Assembly (NCBI GenBank): GCA_026770585.1
Contig: MU646796.1
Location: forward strand, 42,476 to 57,475
DNA: 15,000 nt
Source of the DNA: Baffinella frigidus
Taxonomy: Eukaryota; Cryptophyceae; Cryptomonadales; Baffinellaceae
Reading direction: 5' to 3'
Shown here: positions 1 through 6,385 of the stretch, piece after piece
How positions within the stretch are numbered: the stretch's first letter is position 1
How the letters are laid out: each line of letters begins with the position of its first letter
Made by a program: the position numbers and the translations under genes
Notes under the pieces: generated by a model
Seen by the model: only the letters and a program-made list of their open reading frames with translations
Told to the model about the DNA's origin: nothing
The model's database searches: none

Positions 1-27
1 TTTTGTTTTTGTTGGGGGGGGGGGGTT
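1..27. repeat. T/G homopolymer tract
   Basis: The window opens with T-rich sequence followed by a run of about 13 G. It is low complexity, and the exact G count may be an assembly or sequencing uncertainty. Confidence 0.8.
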
Positions 28-35
28 CGTGTGTC

Positions 36-112
36 GGATTAGAAGACCTGCTGTACGGCGCGCGCCCCCATTTCCGCGCGAGACACGCTCGTGGCTACCC
101 ACGTCCCCCCTT
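36..112 (+). repeat. GC-rich direct repeat, copy 1
   Basis: This block runs from an AGAAGACCTGCTGTACGG-type start through CATTTCCGC and GACACGCTCGT to CCACGTCCCCCC. It recurs, diverged by substitutions and small indels, at 425-506, and its first part recurs at 232-252. Both long copies end in the same CCACGTCCCCCC. The open frames across it look like GC-rich chance frames and no family is recognisable, so no gene is called. Confidence 0.65.
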
Positions 113-231
113 TGTACTAGCAAACTCGAAACGGTGCGTTTTTAAACGGTCTACAGCCTTTACAACCGTTCTAAAGGGGGCGAGGGCGGCAAATTTGTCA
201 TGTCGGAAGCGGGCGAGTCCTACCAGAATGG

Positions 232-252
232 GGGTCGCAACCTGCTGCACGA
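232..252 (+). repeat. GC-rich direct repeat, fragment
   Basis: A short stretch (TCGCAACCTGCTGCACG and neighbours) matches the beginning of the repeat at 425-506, then diverges into unrelated sequence. It is a truncated third copy. The rest of 113-424 shows nothing else that can be supported. Confidence 0.45.
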
Positions 253-424
253 CGCGCGGCTCGAAACCTGTACCCTCGGACCGCACAACCTACCGTACAC
301 CACATGGCCGCGACCATGTCCGCCATGCCGCGCCAAATCGCGTTTTCCCGCACGCCTTTCTGCTACAACCCCTCCGACAAACCCGGGAAATGGCTCCACG
401 GCCCACACCAATGCCCCTGATATT

Positions 425-506
425 GGAGGCTCGCAACCTGTTGCACGGCGCGCGGCCCCATTTCCGCCATGGCGCGGGACACGCTCGTTGCTAGCCACGT
501 CCCCCC
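425..506 (+). repeat. GC-rich direct repeat, copy 2
   Basis: This is the second long copy of the block at 36-112, sharing the CTGTTGCACGGCGCGCG, CCATTTCCGC, GACACGCTCGT and CCACGTCCCCCC segments in the same order and orientation. It runs directly into the C-rich repeat that begins at about 500. Confidence 0.65.
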
Positions 507-684
507 GTCCCCCGCGCCCCGCGCCATCAGCGACCGCTGCACTGCCTGCGCCCATGCCAGGAGATGTTAGGGTGTGGAGATGGAGGAGACTCACTCCCTC
601 CCACCCCCCCTCTGTCTCCCGCCCTCTGTCTCCCTCTCCATGAACATGTCAGCAAATGTAGGAGGAGGAACCCCCTCCGCCCCG

Positions 685-822
685 CCACACGGTGGGCTTC
701 GAGGGTTTCGGGACCCCTAGATTTAGCGGTAACGTGACCAAACTTGCATGAGAAAATCGTTAAAGTTAAGTGCCCACAGGGTAAATTGACTTTCGATGAA
801 AGGTCCGTGGTCGACTGTGTGG
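685..822 (+). mobile_element. MITE-A copy 1 (138-bp foldback element)
   Basis: The ends form an imperfect inverted repeat: CCACACGGTGGGCTTCGA at the left, and GGTCGACTGTGTGG as its counterpart at the right. The interior shares landmarks with the copies at 4503-4639 and 12484-12621: GTGACCAA, a GCATGAGAAAAT-like stretch, AAGTTAA, and TTGACTTTCGATGAAAGG. The three near-full copies are 137 to 138 bp long and have no coding capacity. This pattern is typical of a non-autonomous DNA transposon, but the superfamily and target duplication cannot be fixed here. Confidence 0.75.
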
Positions 823-1199
823 GTAGGAGGAGGAGGACCCCCTTTCGTCCCCCGCGCCCCTGTCGGCATCAGCGACCGCTTCGCACGCTCGTAAGCCGCA
901 CTGCCACCTGAATCCGAAACCCGAAACGGCACCCGACGACACTTGATGCCTCATGCGCACCGTGCACGCCAGAGTGGAGGAGGCACCCTGCACGCCCTGC
1001 CACTCTGCACGCGTGCGTGTCTCCATGCACGCCCTGCGTGTCTCCCTGCTTCGAGGCCCGCCTTTATCCGGGGACACCTATTTTTCGTTCATTTGATGGC
1101 AATCAAAATCACTACACAAAATCTTTAATATTACTAATAAGAACGAATTGGCATCAGCGACCGCTGCACCGCCTGCGGGGACCCACCTGTTGAATAGGG

Positions 1200-1280
1200 T
1201 AACGGGCTCAAAATCGGGTAGTTAGGCCTACGGTATTGCCTACGGTAGGCCGTAGGGTCCTAGGGGTCTCCTACGAAACA
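1200..1280. repeat. Cluster of CCTACGGTA palindromic motifs
   Basis: GCCTACGGTATT and GCCTACGGTAGG occur back to back, followed by GGCCGTAGGGTCCTAGG and CCTACGAAA. The same partly palindromic core recurs near 2190, 5100, 10290, 10400, 10868 and 11035. It looks like the remnant of one dispersed repeat. Confidence 0.5.
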
Positions 1281-1312
1281 TTCGGGCCTACCGCAGCGCC
1301 CGCAGCGCCGGC

Positions 1313-1341
1313 GCCTCTGATGCCTTCGCGGCATCAGAGGC
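1313..1341. repeat. Perfect 12-bp inverted repeat (hairpin)
   Basis: GCCTCTGATGCC and GGCATCAGAGGC are exact reverse complements around a five-base TTCGC spacer. The right arm doubles as the start of the dispersed GCATCAGAGGCACC motif, so the hairpin may have arisen by an inverted copy of that motif. Confidence 0.75.
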
Positions 1342-1432
1342 ACCGCCTGCGTGCACCCACCCACCAGTATCAGAAACCACCGATTTAGATGGAGGTGGAG
1401 GAGACGCCACCAACAAGGGCTGACGCCCTACT

Positions 1433-1483
1433 CACGCCGGACGCCCTACTTCCAATAAGGGTGCACGCCCTAATTCCGGCGTG
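1433..1483. repeat. Short inverted repeat with internal direct repeats
   Basis: CACGCCGGA at the left and TCCGGCGTG at the right are exact complements. Between them ACGCCCTA and TAATTCCGGC are repeated in tandem fashion. No coding evidence. Confidence 0.5.
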
Positions 1484-1523
1484 AAGCTAATTCCGGCATT
1501 CCGTAGTCAGAACCCCCCCAGGT

Positions 1524-1550
1524 GAGATGGAGATGGAGATGGAGATGGGG
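1524..1550 (+). repeat. GGAGAT microsatellite
   Basis: A short run of GAGATG hexamers is followed by further G/A-rich sequence and by GGTGGGGAGGTGGGG repeats at about 1620-1640. The open frames here reflect the repeat only. Confidence 0.75.
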
Positions 1551-1756
1551 GAGAATGCACTCGGGAGAGAAGGTCCGCCACGGCGCCGTGCCGCGCGTCC
1601 GCCACGATGCCAGGGTGTGGAGGTGGGGAGGTGGGGAGGTGTGGGAGAATGATGAGGCACCCCCCCCCCGTCCCCCGCAGCCCGCGGCATCAGAGGCACC
1701 ACCGCCTGCCTCTCATGGGGAGCCTTGCGAGATGGTACGGTATGCTTGCCTTCAGT

Positions 1757-1790
1757 TCAGAGGGTTTGGGGTTTGGGGGTTGGGGGTTGG
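1757..1790 (+). repeat. Degenerate telomere-type repeat
   Basis: GGGTTTGGGGTTTGGGGG followed by GTTGGGGGTTGG is a degenerate TTTGGGG/TTTAGGG-type stretch. From about 1790 to 2240 I see no gene, only AT-richer sequence with a short palindrome, TTACACTCACGTGTAA, at 2047-2062 and a CCTACGGTAGG motif near 2193. Confidence 0.5.
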
Positions 1791-2240
1791 TGTGCCGTGT
1801 TTCGTGGGCAGGGATCCGCCGGAGGGTTCGGGCAGTGCGGACCTGCTCTCATCCGGGAACATGTTTAATTTCAATGGAAATGGCCTATCAGACCGGATTC
1901 TGGCCCTGACTAAATTTAATTAGGGCCCTATTTAACCTTCGTCTAACTCCTGTGAACAAATAGGGGTTCGTTTCCTTTCAGATTCAACATGTCCCCGGAT
2001 TAGCTCCGGCGCGGAGATTCGGTCGGGTTCGGTTGCATCCTCTTTGTTACACTCACGTGTAAGCCTTGAACGGTGTCATAAAAAGCTCTCAAATCTTCTG
2101 CTGCCACGGAAGAGTGGCCCTATCAAAAGCCTAGAGTCCACACAGCGGACTTCGAAGGGATTTCGAATAACCCGTAAGCGATCAGACCTAGGACCCTACG
2201 GTAGGCAACCTGTAGGGACAGAGGGGGGGTTCCTACGGAC

Positions 2241-2299
2241 AAGGTAACGGAAAGGTGGCCCAATTTGGGCCGAAAATCCCTGCGTAGCCCACTGTGTGG
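2241..2299 (+). mobile_element. MITE-A partial copy (one end)
   Basis: The block ends in GCGTAGCCCACTGTGTGG, the same type of terminus as MITE-A copies 2 and 3. Upstream it keeps a GGTAACGG segment and a small AATTTGGGCC-type hairpin in the place where copy 3 has GTAACACCCCGAAATTCGGGG. The other half of the element is missing, so it is a truncated copy. Confidence 0.55.
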
Positions 2300-2402
2300 A
2301 TGGATCCCTTGGGTAGGGGTGTCCCTTTGCTTGAGCCATTGGATCCATTCGAGCTACTTGAGCCATTGAAAAGAGCCCTTGCAGATACTGGAGGCATTGG
2401 AC

Positions 2403-2453
2403 CTGCTCCAGTGCGGAGAGTATGGAAACGTTTGGTATTTTGCGTGCGAGCGA
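2403..2453 (-). pseudogene. Decayed duplicate of an exon-like block (PNVSILSALEQ)
   Basis: Minus-strand sequence after a GTGCAG reads SLARKIPNVSILSALEQ and ends at CAG followed by GTCCAATG. It is the counterpart of 2682-2753. The homologous acceptor used there (GCGAAG before GGC) lies 91 bases from the end here, which is not a multiple of three, so the frame of the original exon is broken. It could still be spliced from the nearer AG. I favour a degenerating copy. Confidence 0.35.
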
Positions 2454-2681
2454 CTGCACGGTGCGACGCGAGTGTCGGTCTCGTCGGAGCGCCCTTCGCA
2501 GCCCACCACGTCGGCAGCATACCTTACCATCTCGCACGCCTCTCCATTAAAGGCAGGCCTCTCATGCCAGACATTCCAGCCATTCCAGCTATTTCAGCTG
2601 CTGTAGGTATTCGGGCTATCGGAGCTATTGGAGGTATTCGAGGCACGGGAGGAATTGGACAGTATCGACGCGGCATGAGAC

Positions 2682-2753
2682 CTGCTCCGGCGCGGAGAGA
2701 ATGGAGACGTTGGGCAGTTGGTTGGCGGCCTCGAGCACGCTGCGGCAGGCGCC
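2682..2753 (-). CDS. Candidate internal exon, unidentified protein
   Basis: On the minus strand an AG (GCGAAG) precedes 72 bases that read 24 codons in phase 0 and include SVLEAANQLPNVSILSAPEQ. The block ends at GAGCAG followed by GTCTCATG, a usable donor. Third positions are mostly G or C, as in the other candidate exons. A diverged copy at 2403-2453 keeps the NVSILSA string and the donor context, which suggests past coding constraint. Length and phase equal those of the minus-strand exon at 3721-3792, so both may belong to one gene, but no family is recognised. Confidence 0.4.
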
Positions 2754-2890
2754 CTTCGCAGGCCACCATGTCGCCAGCACTTCATCAGGCTCCATCTCGC
2801 CCCCCCGCGCCGCTGTCGCGGGTGCCGCTGTCGCGGGCCCTGCCCCCTCCTTGCTCCTCCCCGACTGATTTCCCCCCTCCTTGCCTGTCC

Positions 2891-2983
2891 CCTGGTTTAG
2901 GTTTTTGGTGTTCGGTTCAGGGTTCAGGGTTTAGGGTTTAGGGTTTTGGGTTTAGGGTTTAGGGTGCAGGATTAGGGTTTCGA
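2891..2983 (+). repeat. Telomere-type repeat tract, TTTAGGG orientation
   Basis: Repeated GGTTTAGG, GGGTTCAGG and GGGTTTAGGG heptamers with variants. It is interstitial, flanked on both sides by unrelated sequence, and therefore not a chromosome end. Confidence 0.85.
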
Positions 2984-3029
2984 CCTCCTGGCTGGACGGT
3001 GCAGCAGGCGCGTGGCCGGGCGCGGCGGG

Positions 3030-3232
3030 TTGCGCGGCGGGTTGCGCGTCTGCTTCCCCTCTCTCTGTCCCGTCTGCTTGCGCCGCCCCTCTCTGTCACC
3101 CGTGCGGTCCATTGCTTCAGAACGTGCACATCAAGCGGCCTGCCTGCGCTCTCTGCGTCCCGTGCGGTGCGCAACCTTCTGGCTCTCTCTCTCTGTCCCA
3201 TGCGGTTGCTTCAGAACTTGCTTTGCTTCAGA
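3030..3232 (+). repeat. Repeat of CTCTCTGTCCC, GTGCGGT and GCTTCAGAAC
   Basis: Three to four imperfect copies combine CTCTCTGTCCC (or CTCTGCGTCCC), a GTGCGGT core and often TTGCTTCAGAAC. The starts are roughly 50 to 80 bases apart. GCGGGTTGCGCG is also tandemly repeated at about 3024-3050. Pyrimidine-rich stretches followed by CAG imitate acceptor sites. Confidence 0.5.
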
Positions 3233-3309
3233 ACACGTACGCTGACACGATAGAGAAATCCAGCTACTCTACGTCGATATGGTCCGTAGTGTCCTCTGAA
3301 TCCGTTTGA
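3232..3309 (+). CDS. Possible terminal exon (weak)
   Basis: After a pyrimidine-rich tract ending GCTTCAG the sequence stays open for 25 codons to a TGA, reading NTYADTIEKSSYSTSIWSVV and a short serine-rich tail. The composition differs from the repeats around it. There is no family match and no partner exon can be assigned, so this may be chance. Between 3310 and 3345 nothing else is seen. Confidence 0.18.
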   Translation, partial: NTYADTIEKSSYSTSIWSVVSSESV

Positions 3310-3345
3310 TGATGTTTGTTTTGAGAGCAGGACCTCCGCGGTGGA

Positions 3346-3718
3346 TTCGGGTGTAGGATTTCGGGTTTGAGGTTGAGGGTTTAGGATTTAGGGTTAGGGT
3401 GTAGGGTTAAGGGTTGGCGTGCCAGAGAAGGACCTTGGGTGGGTTTTAGGGTTTAGGTTTAGGTTTTAGCGTTTAGGGTTTAGGGTGTAGGGTTTAGGGT
3501 TTAGGGTTTAAGGTTTAGGGTTCATGATCCATGGTTCAAGGTTGAGGGTTTACTGAGTTGGTCTATTTTGGGTTTTAGAGTTTGGGGTTAAGGGTTGCGC
3601 GGAACAGAAGGACCTTTGGGGTTTAGGGTTTAGGGTTTAGGGTTTAGGGTTTAGGGGTCAGAGGTTAGGGTCTCGGGTTTAGGGTTTCGCATGCAGGGCT
3701 CAGGGTTCAGGGTGTAGG
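3346..3718 (+). repeat. Long telomere-type repeat domain, TTTAGGG orientation
   Basis: Dozens of TTTAGGG heptamers are mixed with GTGTAGGG, GTTGAGGG and TTAAGGG variants and short unique spacers. GAAGGACCTT recurs inside it at about 3427 and 3607, so a longer unit may be duplicated. On the minus strand the domain reads CCCTAAA and starts right after the donor of the exon at 3721-3792, so it is probably intronic. Confidence 0.85.
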
Positions 3719-3720
3719 AC

Positions 3721-3792
3721 CTGGGGGCCGCCCCCAAGGTAGGGTGCGGCGACGGAGTGCTGCGTCGACAGTCTCAGCAGCGTCTCTGCGAC
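3721..3792 (-). CDS. Candidate internal exon, unidentified helical protein
   Basis: On the minus strand an acceptor (ACCGGCAG) precedes 72 bases in phase 0 reading VAETLLRLSTQHSVAAPYL followed by GGGPQ. The exon ends at CCCCAG before GTCCTACACCC. The residue pattern suits an amphipathic helix and codons are G/C-ending. The downstream intron consists of CCCTAAA-type repeats starting a few bases inside the donor. A 21-bp microexon lies upstream at 3851-3871. An ARM/HEAT-type protein is possible but not shown. Confidence 0.5.
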
Positions 3793-3802
3793 CTGCCGGT
3801 GT

Positions 3803-3898
3803 AGCCTTCAGGGTTTAGAGTTTGGGAGTTTGGGGTGTAGGGTGTAGGGCCCGCAGGAATACCGTCAGTTCCTGCAAACCCCAAACCCCAAACCCTAA
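3803..3898. repeat. Inverted pair of telomere-type tracts
   Basis: GGGTTTAGAGTTTGGGAG through GTGTAGGGTGTAGGG at the left faces CAAACCCCAAACCCCAAACC and CTAA at the right, so the repeat changes strand around the centre. The 21-bp microexon candidate lies between the two arms. The arms could pair in RNA or extruded DNA. Confidence 0.6.
3851..3871 (-). CDS. Candidate 21-bp microexon (ELTVFLR)
   Basis: On the minus strand TTTGGGGTTTGCAG precedes GAACTGACGGTATTCCTGCGG, seven codons in phase 0 (ELTVFLR). The next bases are GCCCTACACC, so the donor would be GC. The intron to the exon at 3792 would be 58 bases and end in CCGGCAG. Joined in frame, ELTVFLR leads into VAETLLRL as one helix-like run. 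A GC donor and such a small exon need transcript proof. Confidence 0.3.
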
Positions 3899-3942
3899 TC
3901 TCTGAAGACTCAACCTGCACCCCCGCCCGCAGAAACACCGGC

Positions 3943-3999
3943 ACTTGCTGCCGCATATATGTACACATATGACATGTGTACATATATGTGGCAGCAAGT
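3943..3999. repeat. 57-bp near-perfect palindrome
   Basis: ACTTGCTGCC at the left and GGCAGCAAGT at the right are exact complements. Between them CATATATGTACACAT meets ATGTGTACATATATG around a five-base centre, with one mismatch pair (G opposite T) in the stem. A related partial copy with GCCGCCACTTATATGTACAC follows at 4020-4050. This is a strong hairpin or cruciform candidate, perhaps a foldback element remnant. Confidence 0.8.
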
Positions 4000-4019
4000 A
4001 CATATCTGTCTTGCATGTT

Positions 4020-4050
4020 TGCCGCCACTTATATGTACACATATAACATG
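4020..4050 (+). repeat. Partial direct copy of the palindrome arm
   Basis: TTGCCGCCACTTATATGTAC followed by ACATATAACATG repeats the left arm and centre of the 3943-3999 palindrome with small changes. Sequence from 4051 to 4310 shows no gene; it is C- and A-rich near 4100-4170. Confidence 0.5.
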
Positions 4051-4310
4051 CACGTACGTATGCTACAACTCGTTTGCCACCGTCACGTCCTCCCGATAAA
4101 TCTCACACCCTCAACCCCAACACACCCTACCCTCCCTCCCTCCATGCCACAATCGACCACAACCCAATTGCAGTCGTTTGATTATTTGTGAAGTCCTCGA
4201 TTTATACCAGGGGTGATTTGCACCAGGGGTTTGTCGCGCGGGATCCCCCAAGGTACAAATGCGCCTGCTCTCGTTGGTCCAAATACTCGGATTGGAGTGG
4301 TACAGAGCTA

Positions 4311-4405
4311 GGCGGTGAGTACCCCCCCCCCCCCCCCAATGCCGCAACACAGCGCAAGCCCGCTGCGAGCCCCCCGCTGCGGGCTGCACCAGACCCCCCC
4401 CCCCC
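4311..4405. repeat. Poly-C tracts with a GGTGAGTACC motif and a short hairpin
   Basis: GGCGGTGAGTACC is followed by a run of about 16 C, and another run of about 13 C lies at 4395-4407. Between them AGCCCGC and GCGGGCT can pair. GTGAGTA is a strong donor-like motif and recurs beside C or G runs at 9470 (minus strand). The open frames across the runs are not credible as genes. Confidence 0.5.
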
Positions 4406-4502
4406 CTGGGCAGAAACGCGGCAGGCAGATAGGAGGACGATGCTTCCCACCAGCCCGCACAGGGCGCGCAAACACCTAGATCCGTTTCGTCGGGGTACCC
4501 AC

Positions 4503-4639
4503 CCACACGGTGGCCTTCGAGGCTTTCGTTGGGCCTCGATTCCAGGGGGGCACGTGACCAAATTGCACCAGAAAATCTCTCAAGTTAATTGCATCAAGGC
4601 AAGTTGACTTTGATGAAAGGTTGGTAGCCCACCGTGTGG
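4503..4639 (+). mobile_element. MITE-A copy 2 (137 bp)
   Basis: It begins CCACACGGTGGCCTTCGA and ends GGTAGCCCACCGTGTGG, giving the best-preserved terminal inverted repeats of the family. The interior has CACGTGACCAAATTGCACC, AGAAAATC, CAAGTTAATTGC and TTGACTTTGATGAAAGG, shared with the other copies. No reading frame of note. Confidence 0.8.
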
Positions 4640-4674
4640 TTCCCGTCGGACGTCGGAATTGCTACAGCTTTATT

Positions 4675-4852
4675 GTAGAGCGTTTGCGGTAATTGTTGTC
4701 CATTTCGGACGTGCGGTTTTCCGGTTTTCCGGTTTTCATTTGTACCAGAAGTGTCCATTTAAAATGTTTTACGACCTTAACAACATTTTGAAAAACGGAA
4801 AAACGGAAAACCGCACGTCCAAAATGGACAACAATTACCGCAAACGCTCTAC
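4675..4852. mobile_element. MITE-B: 178-bp foldback element with long arms
   Basis: The left arm starts GTAGAGCGTTTGCGGTAATT at 4675 and runs to about 4737. The right arm at about 4790-4852 is its complement, ending AATTACCGCAAACGCTCTAC. Over about 60 bases the arms match except for a few positions, one inside GTCCATTTCGGAC against GTCCAAAATGGAC. The centre, about 50 bases, is A/T-rich. No flanking target duplication is evident. Only one copy is visible here. Confidence 0.8.
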
Positions 4853-4890
4853 CAGAAAATGGAAGGACAGGCGTGATTCGAGCTTTCTGT

Positions 4891-5040
4891 GAGGGCTCCA
4901 CCAGCCCTGGGAGGTTGCTCAAATTGTGGTCTGGAGTTGGAGCCATTTTACCTTGCATACCCCAGATATGGGGTAGATGTCCATCTATTCGACCAAAGCT
5001 CCAAGTCCACAATTTGAGCCTCCCAGGGCTGGTGGCTGGT
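4891..5040. mobile_element. MITE-C copy 1 (foldback element)
   Basis: Arms at about 4898-4936 (CCACCAGCCCTGGGAGG, then GCTCAAATTGTGG) and 4999-5034 (CCACAATTTGAGCC, then TCCCAGGGCTGGTGG) are complementary. An inner hairpin ACCCCAGATATGGGGTAG lies near 4958. The same arms and an inner ATTTTACCTTG recur at 14377-14503, so this is a family. Confidence 0.75.
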
Positions 5041-5094
5041 GGCTCACTTTGGAGGGCAAGGCAGGGTACAACTGGGGGCTCCTACGAGAACCCC

Positions 5095-5152
5095 GGGGCT
5101 ATGGGCCCTACGGACTACCGTAGTCAGTACCGTAGGGTCAACTACCCTGAAT
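5095..5152. repeat. CCTACGG/CCGTAGG motif cluster
   Basis: GGGCCCTACGGACTACCGTA and CAGTACCGTAGGGTC form overlapping palindromes of the CCTACGGTAGG type seen elsewhere in the window. Confidence 0.45.
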
Positions 5153-5180
5153 TTAGGCATTTAGGCCGTTGCCTGGACTA

Positions 5181-5326
5181 TACCACCAGCCACCGAAAGA
5201 GAACCAAATCAGGGTGATGAGGCCTGTGGTAAAGACCCCTGCAGACTAAAGGCTCAGCCTTTCGTCTGCAGGGGAAATCAACTTTTGCGACCGTTGAATT
5301 TGGTTCACTTCTGGTGGCTGGTGGTA
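5181..5326. mobile_element. MITE-D: 146-bp foldback element with nested hairpin
   Basis: The terminal inverted repeats are TACCACCAGCCACC plus GAACCAAAT (5181-5209) and ATTTGGTTC plus GGTGGCTGGTGGTA (5298-5326), about 29 bases with three mismatches. The ends carry TA on both sides, which would fit a TA target duplication as in Tc1/mariner-derived MITEs, though the assignment is tentative. A second hairpin sits inside at 5236-5274. Confidence 0.75.
5236..5274. repeat. Nested hairpin inside MITE-D
   Basis: CCCCTGCAGACTAAAGGCT pairs with AGCCTTTCGTCTGCAGGGG across a one- to four-base loop, with one mismatch. It is a strong hairpin; the outer and inner arms together could fold most of the element. 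Confidence 0.8.
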
Positions 5327-5449
5327 GTGTGCGGATTGTGTCGGATTGGAAGACCTGGTTTGCTCCCTGGAGGTACCACCCTGAGGCAGCCTCCCACGAC
5401 GGCGGCCTCCAACCCGCGACCTCCACCTCGGGCGCGCCTTGGCGCTGAC

Positions 5450-5518
5450 CTGCTGGCCCACGCCCTGTGAGCGCAAGGCGGCGAGAGACACGGTCCGGAG
5501 AAGGAGGGTGCTGCGCTG
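5450..5518 (-). CDS. Candidate exon, unidentified
   Basis: On the minus strand, CTTCTTCCGCACAG precedes 69 bases in phase 0 reading QRSTLLLRTVSLAALRSQGV and GQQ, and ending at CAGCAG before GTCAGCG. Codons are G/C-ending. The neighbouring block at 5555-5663 would be separated by only 36 bases and ends in a different phase, so the two cannot simply be joined. One of the two may be wrong. Confidence 0.3.
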
Positions 5519-5554
5519 CTGTGCGGAAGAAGGGAGTGCGAGCGGGGAGGGAAC

Positions 5555-5663
5555 CTGCAGGGGCGTCAGGTGGACGCGCTGCGTTCGCAGCGGCGTGCAA
5601 GGCGCTCTGGTGCGGCGCGGTGTCTTCCTCGAGGAAAACCCACTCGTCGACCTCTCCGATCAT
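5555..5663 (-). CDS. Candidate exon, unidentified
   Basis: The minus strand reads MIGEVDEWVFLEEDTAPHQS followed by an alanine-rich stretch, ending at CCTGCAG before GTTCCC. The start shown is the ATG; splicing to the AG just before GTCGACGAG (at 5651) is an equally good start and fits the AG-then-G habit of the other exons. The frame stays open further downstream, but that part looks like noise. No domain is recognised. Confidence 0.3.
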
Positions 5664-5692
5664 CCACTCTGGGCAGCCCAGCCCCGCGGCGA

Positions 5693-5760
5693 TTCAAAAT
5701 TTACCCCTTTCAAAATTTACCCCATTTCCAGGCGGGTAAATTTGACCAAATTTGACCAGT
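5693..5760. repeat. AAAATTTACCCC direct and inverted repeats
   Basis: TCAAAATTTACCCC occurs twice in tandem and is followed by GGGTAAATTTGACCAAATTT, a partial complement. TTTGACCAGT recurs at 13041. From 5761 to 6203 I see no supportable gene. The only other structure there is a perfect 12-bp inverted repeat, AACGAGCCGAAC at 5919-5930 and GTTCGGCTCGTT at 5954-5965. Confidence 0.5.
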
Positions 5761-6203
5761 ATCTGAGTATTGGCAACTTTTCTGCCCTGTGTTGACTTTA
5801 AGATCTCAAGATCCCCCCAAGCTAGATGCTTTCGTTCGGTCGGCTCTCGCTGCTCTGCGGGGCGATAGTGCTCGCTTCGCTCTCTGTCGGAGAGGCCGCA
5901 TGAGGCGGGCGGCAGCCGAACGAGCCGAACCAGAAGGGTCTGGCTACGCGCGCGTTCGGCTCGTTTATGGGTAGCTGCTCGGGCTGCTCTATCGACGACC
6001 AGGTTGCTCCCTCCCTTGTTCGTACCCTGTCGTCCCACATCCACCAAGCCCCCCCACCCCAGCTCTCTGTGCGGCCTCGCAATGTTCTCCCGGGGTTGTC
6101 GTCGCCACCGGGCGAGCACCTTGACCCCCGGGCGCGAAGAGGCCTGCGAGGATGTTGCGGCAGGAAATACCCTTTTGCTGAGCATGTTGGCGCACGGCGG
6201 CAG

Positions 6204-6257
6204 GAGGGAATGCTGGTCTGCGCCAAGTGCGCTCAGGCCGGCCAGGGCTCCACCAAG
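6204..6257 (+). CDS. Candidate exon (EGMLVCAKCAQAGQGSTK)
   Basis: A pyrimidine-containing tract with a possible branch site (GCTGAGC) and an acceptor CGGCGGCAG precede 54 bases, 18 codons in phase 0: EGMLVCAKCAQAGQGSTK. The donor is AAG followed by GTGCCTCC. The LxCxKC pattern could correspond to the second half of a cysteine-rich CVNH-like unit like the one at 7840-7928, but the match is too short to claim. TCCACCAAGG at the donor recurs at about 6418 and 8597. Confidence 0.4.
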
Positions 6258-6346
6258 GTGCCTCCCTTTGCCCCGCGTGGCGGGCAGCGTTTCACCGCAC
6301 CCATTCGGTGACGGTACGAGCTCTAGTGACCCGTCCTATTCTGCAC

Positions 6347-6385
6347 CCAACGGCAGCTTCCCCTGCCGGCAACTGCACGTGAAGG
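6347..6385 (+). CDS. Possible exon fragment related to 6520-6630 (weak)
   Basis: The plus strand reads GSFPCRQLHVK before AAG and GTCACG. It resembles GSYSAWLEMRV at 6520 in both DNA (GGCAGCT and GTGAAGG/GTGCAGC) and protein. It lacks a good in-phase acceptor, since the CAG present leaves the frame off by one. It may be a decayed duplicate. Confidence 0.2.

Larger units (their letters stand above)
500..1712 (+). repeat. Dispersed GC-rich repeat: C-run followed by GCATCAGCGACCGCTGC
   Basis: A motif of CCCCCGTCCCCCGCG-like sequence followed by GGCATCAGCGACCGCTGCACCG occurs in recognisable form at about 500-545, 845-885 and 1660-1712. Shorter versions lie at about 1150-1178 and 1331-1355. The copies at 1331 and 1686 read GCATCAGAGGCACC. 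Purine-rich GGAGGTGGAGGAGAC-like sequence lies near several copies. Outside MITE-A, roughly 823-1200 contains only this repeat and unassigned sequence. Confidence 0.55.
2300..2800. repeat. Diverged tandem duplication of about 250 bp containing exon-like blocks
   Basis: Block A (about 2325-2550) and block B (about 2570-2790) carry the same elements in the same order: GAGCCATTGGATCC-like short repeats; GACCTGCTCC, GTGCGGAGAG and TGGAAACG; then GCGCCCTTCGCAG with CCACCATGTCG. Block B includes a 9- to 12-bp minisatellite (ATTCGGGCTATCGGAGCTAT-like) at about 2605-2660. Read on the minus strand, the shared part encodes a conserved PNVSILSA string in both copies. Confidence 0.6.

Noticed and set aside
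2891-3718. A chromosome end
   Set aside because: Telomere-type repeats occur in both orientations at many places with unique sequence on both sides and exon-like blocks between them, so they are interstitial.
4202-4561. Minus-strand protein with a signal-like start and glycine runs
   Set aside because: The glycine runs come from poly-C tracts, and the start lies inside MITE-A copy 2.
4950-4975. Relic of a dinoflagellate spliced leader (GCCATTTT)
   Set aside because: Only eight bases agree and the flanks belong to the foldback arms of MITE-C, so it gives no support for the lineage.
5178-5663. A single 161-codon minus-strand gene
   Set aside because: The frame runs into MITE-D at its end and becomes proline/arginine-rich noise after the likely donor at 5554; only the first part is kept as an exon candidate.
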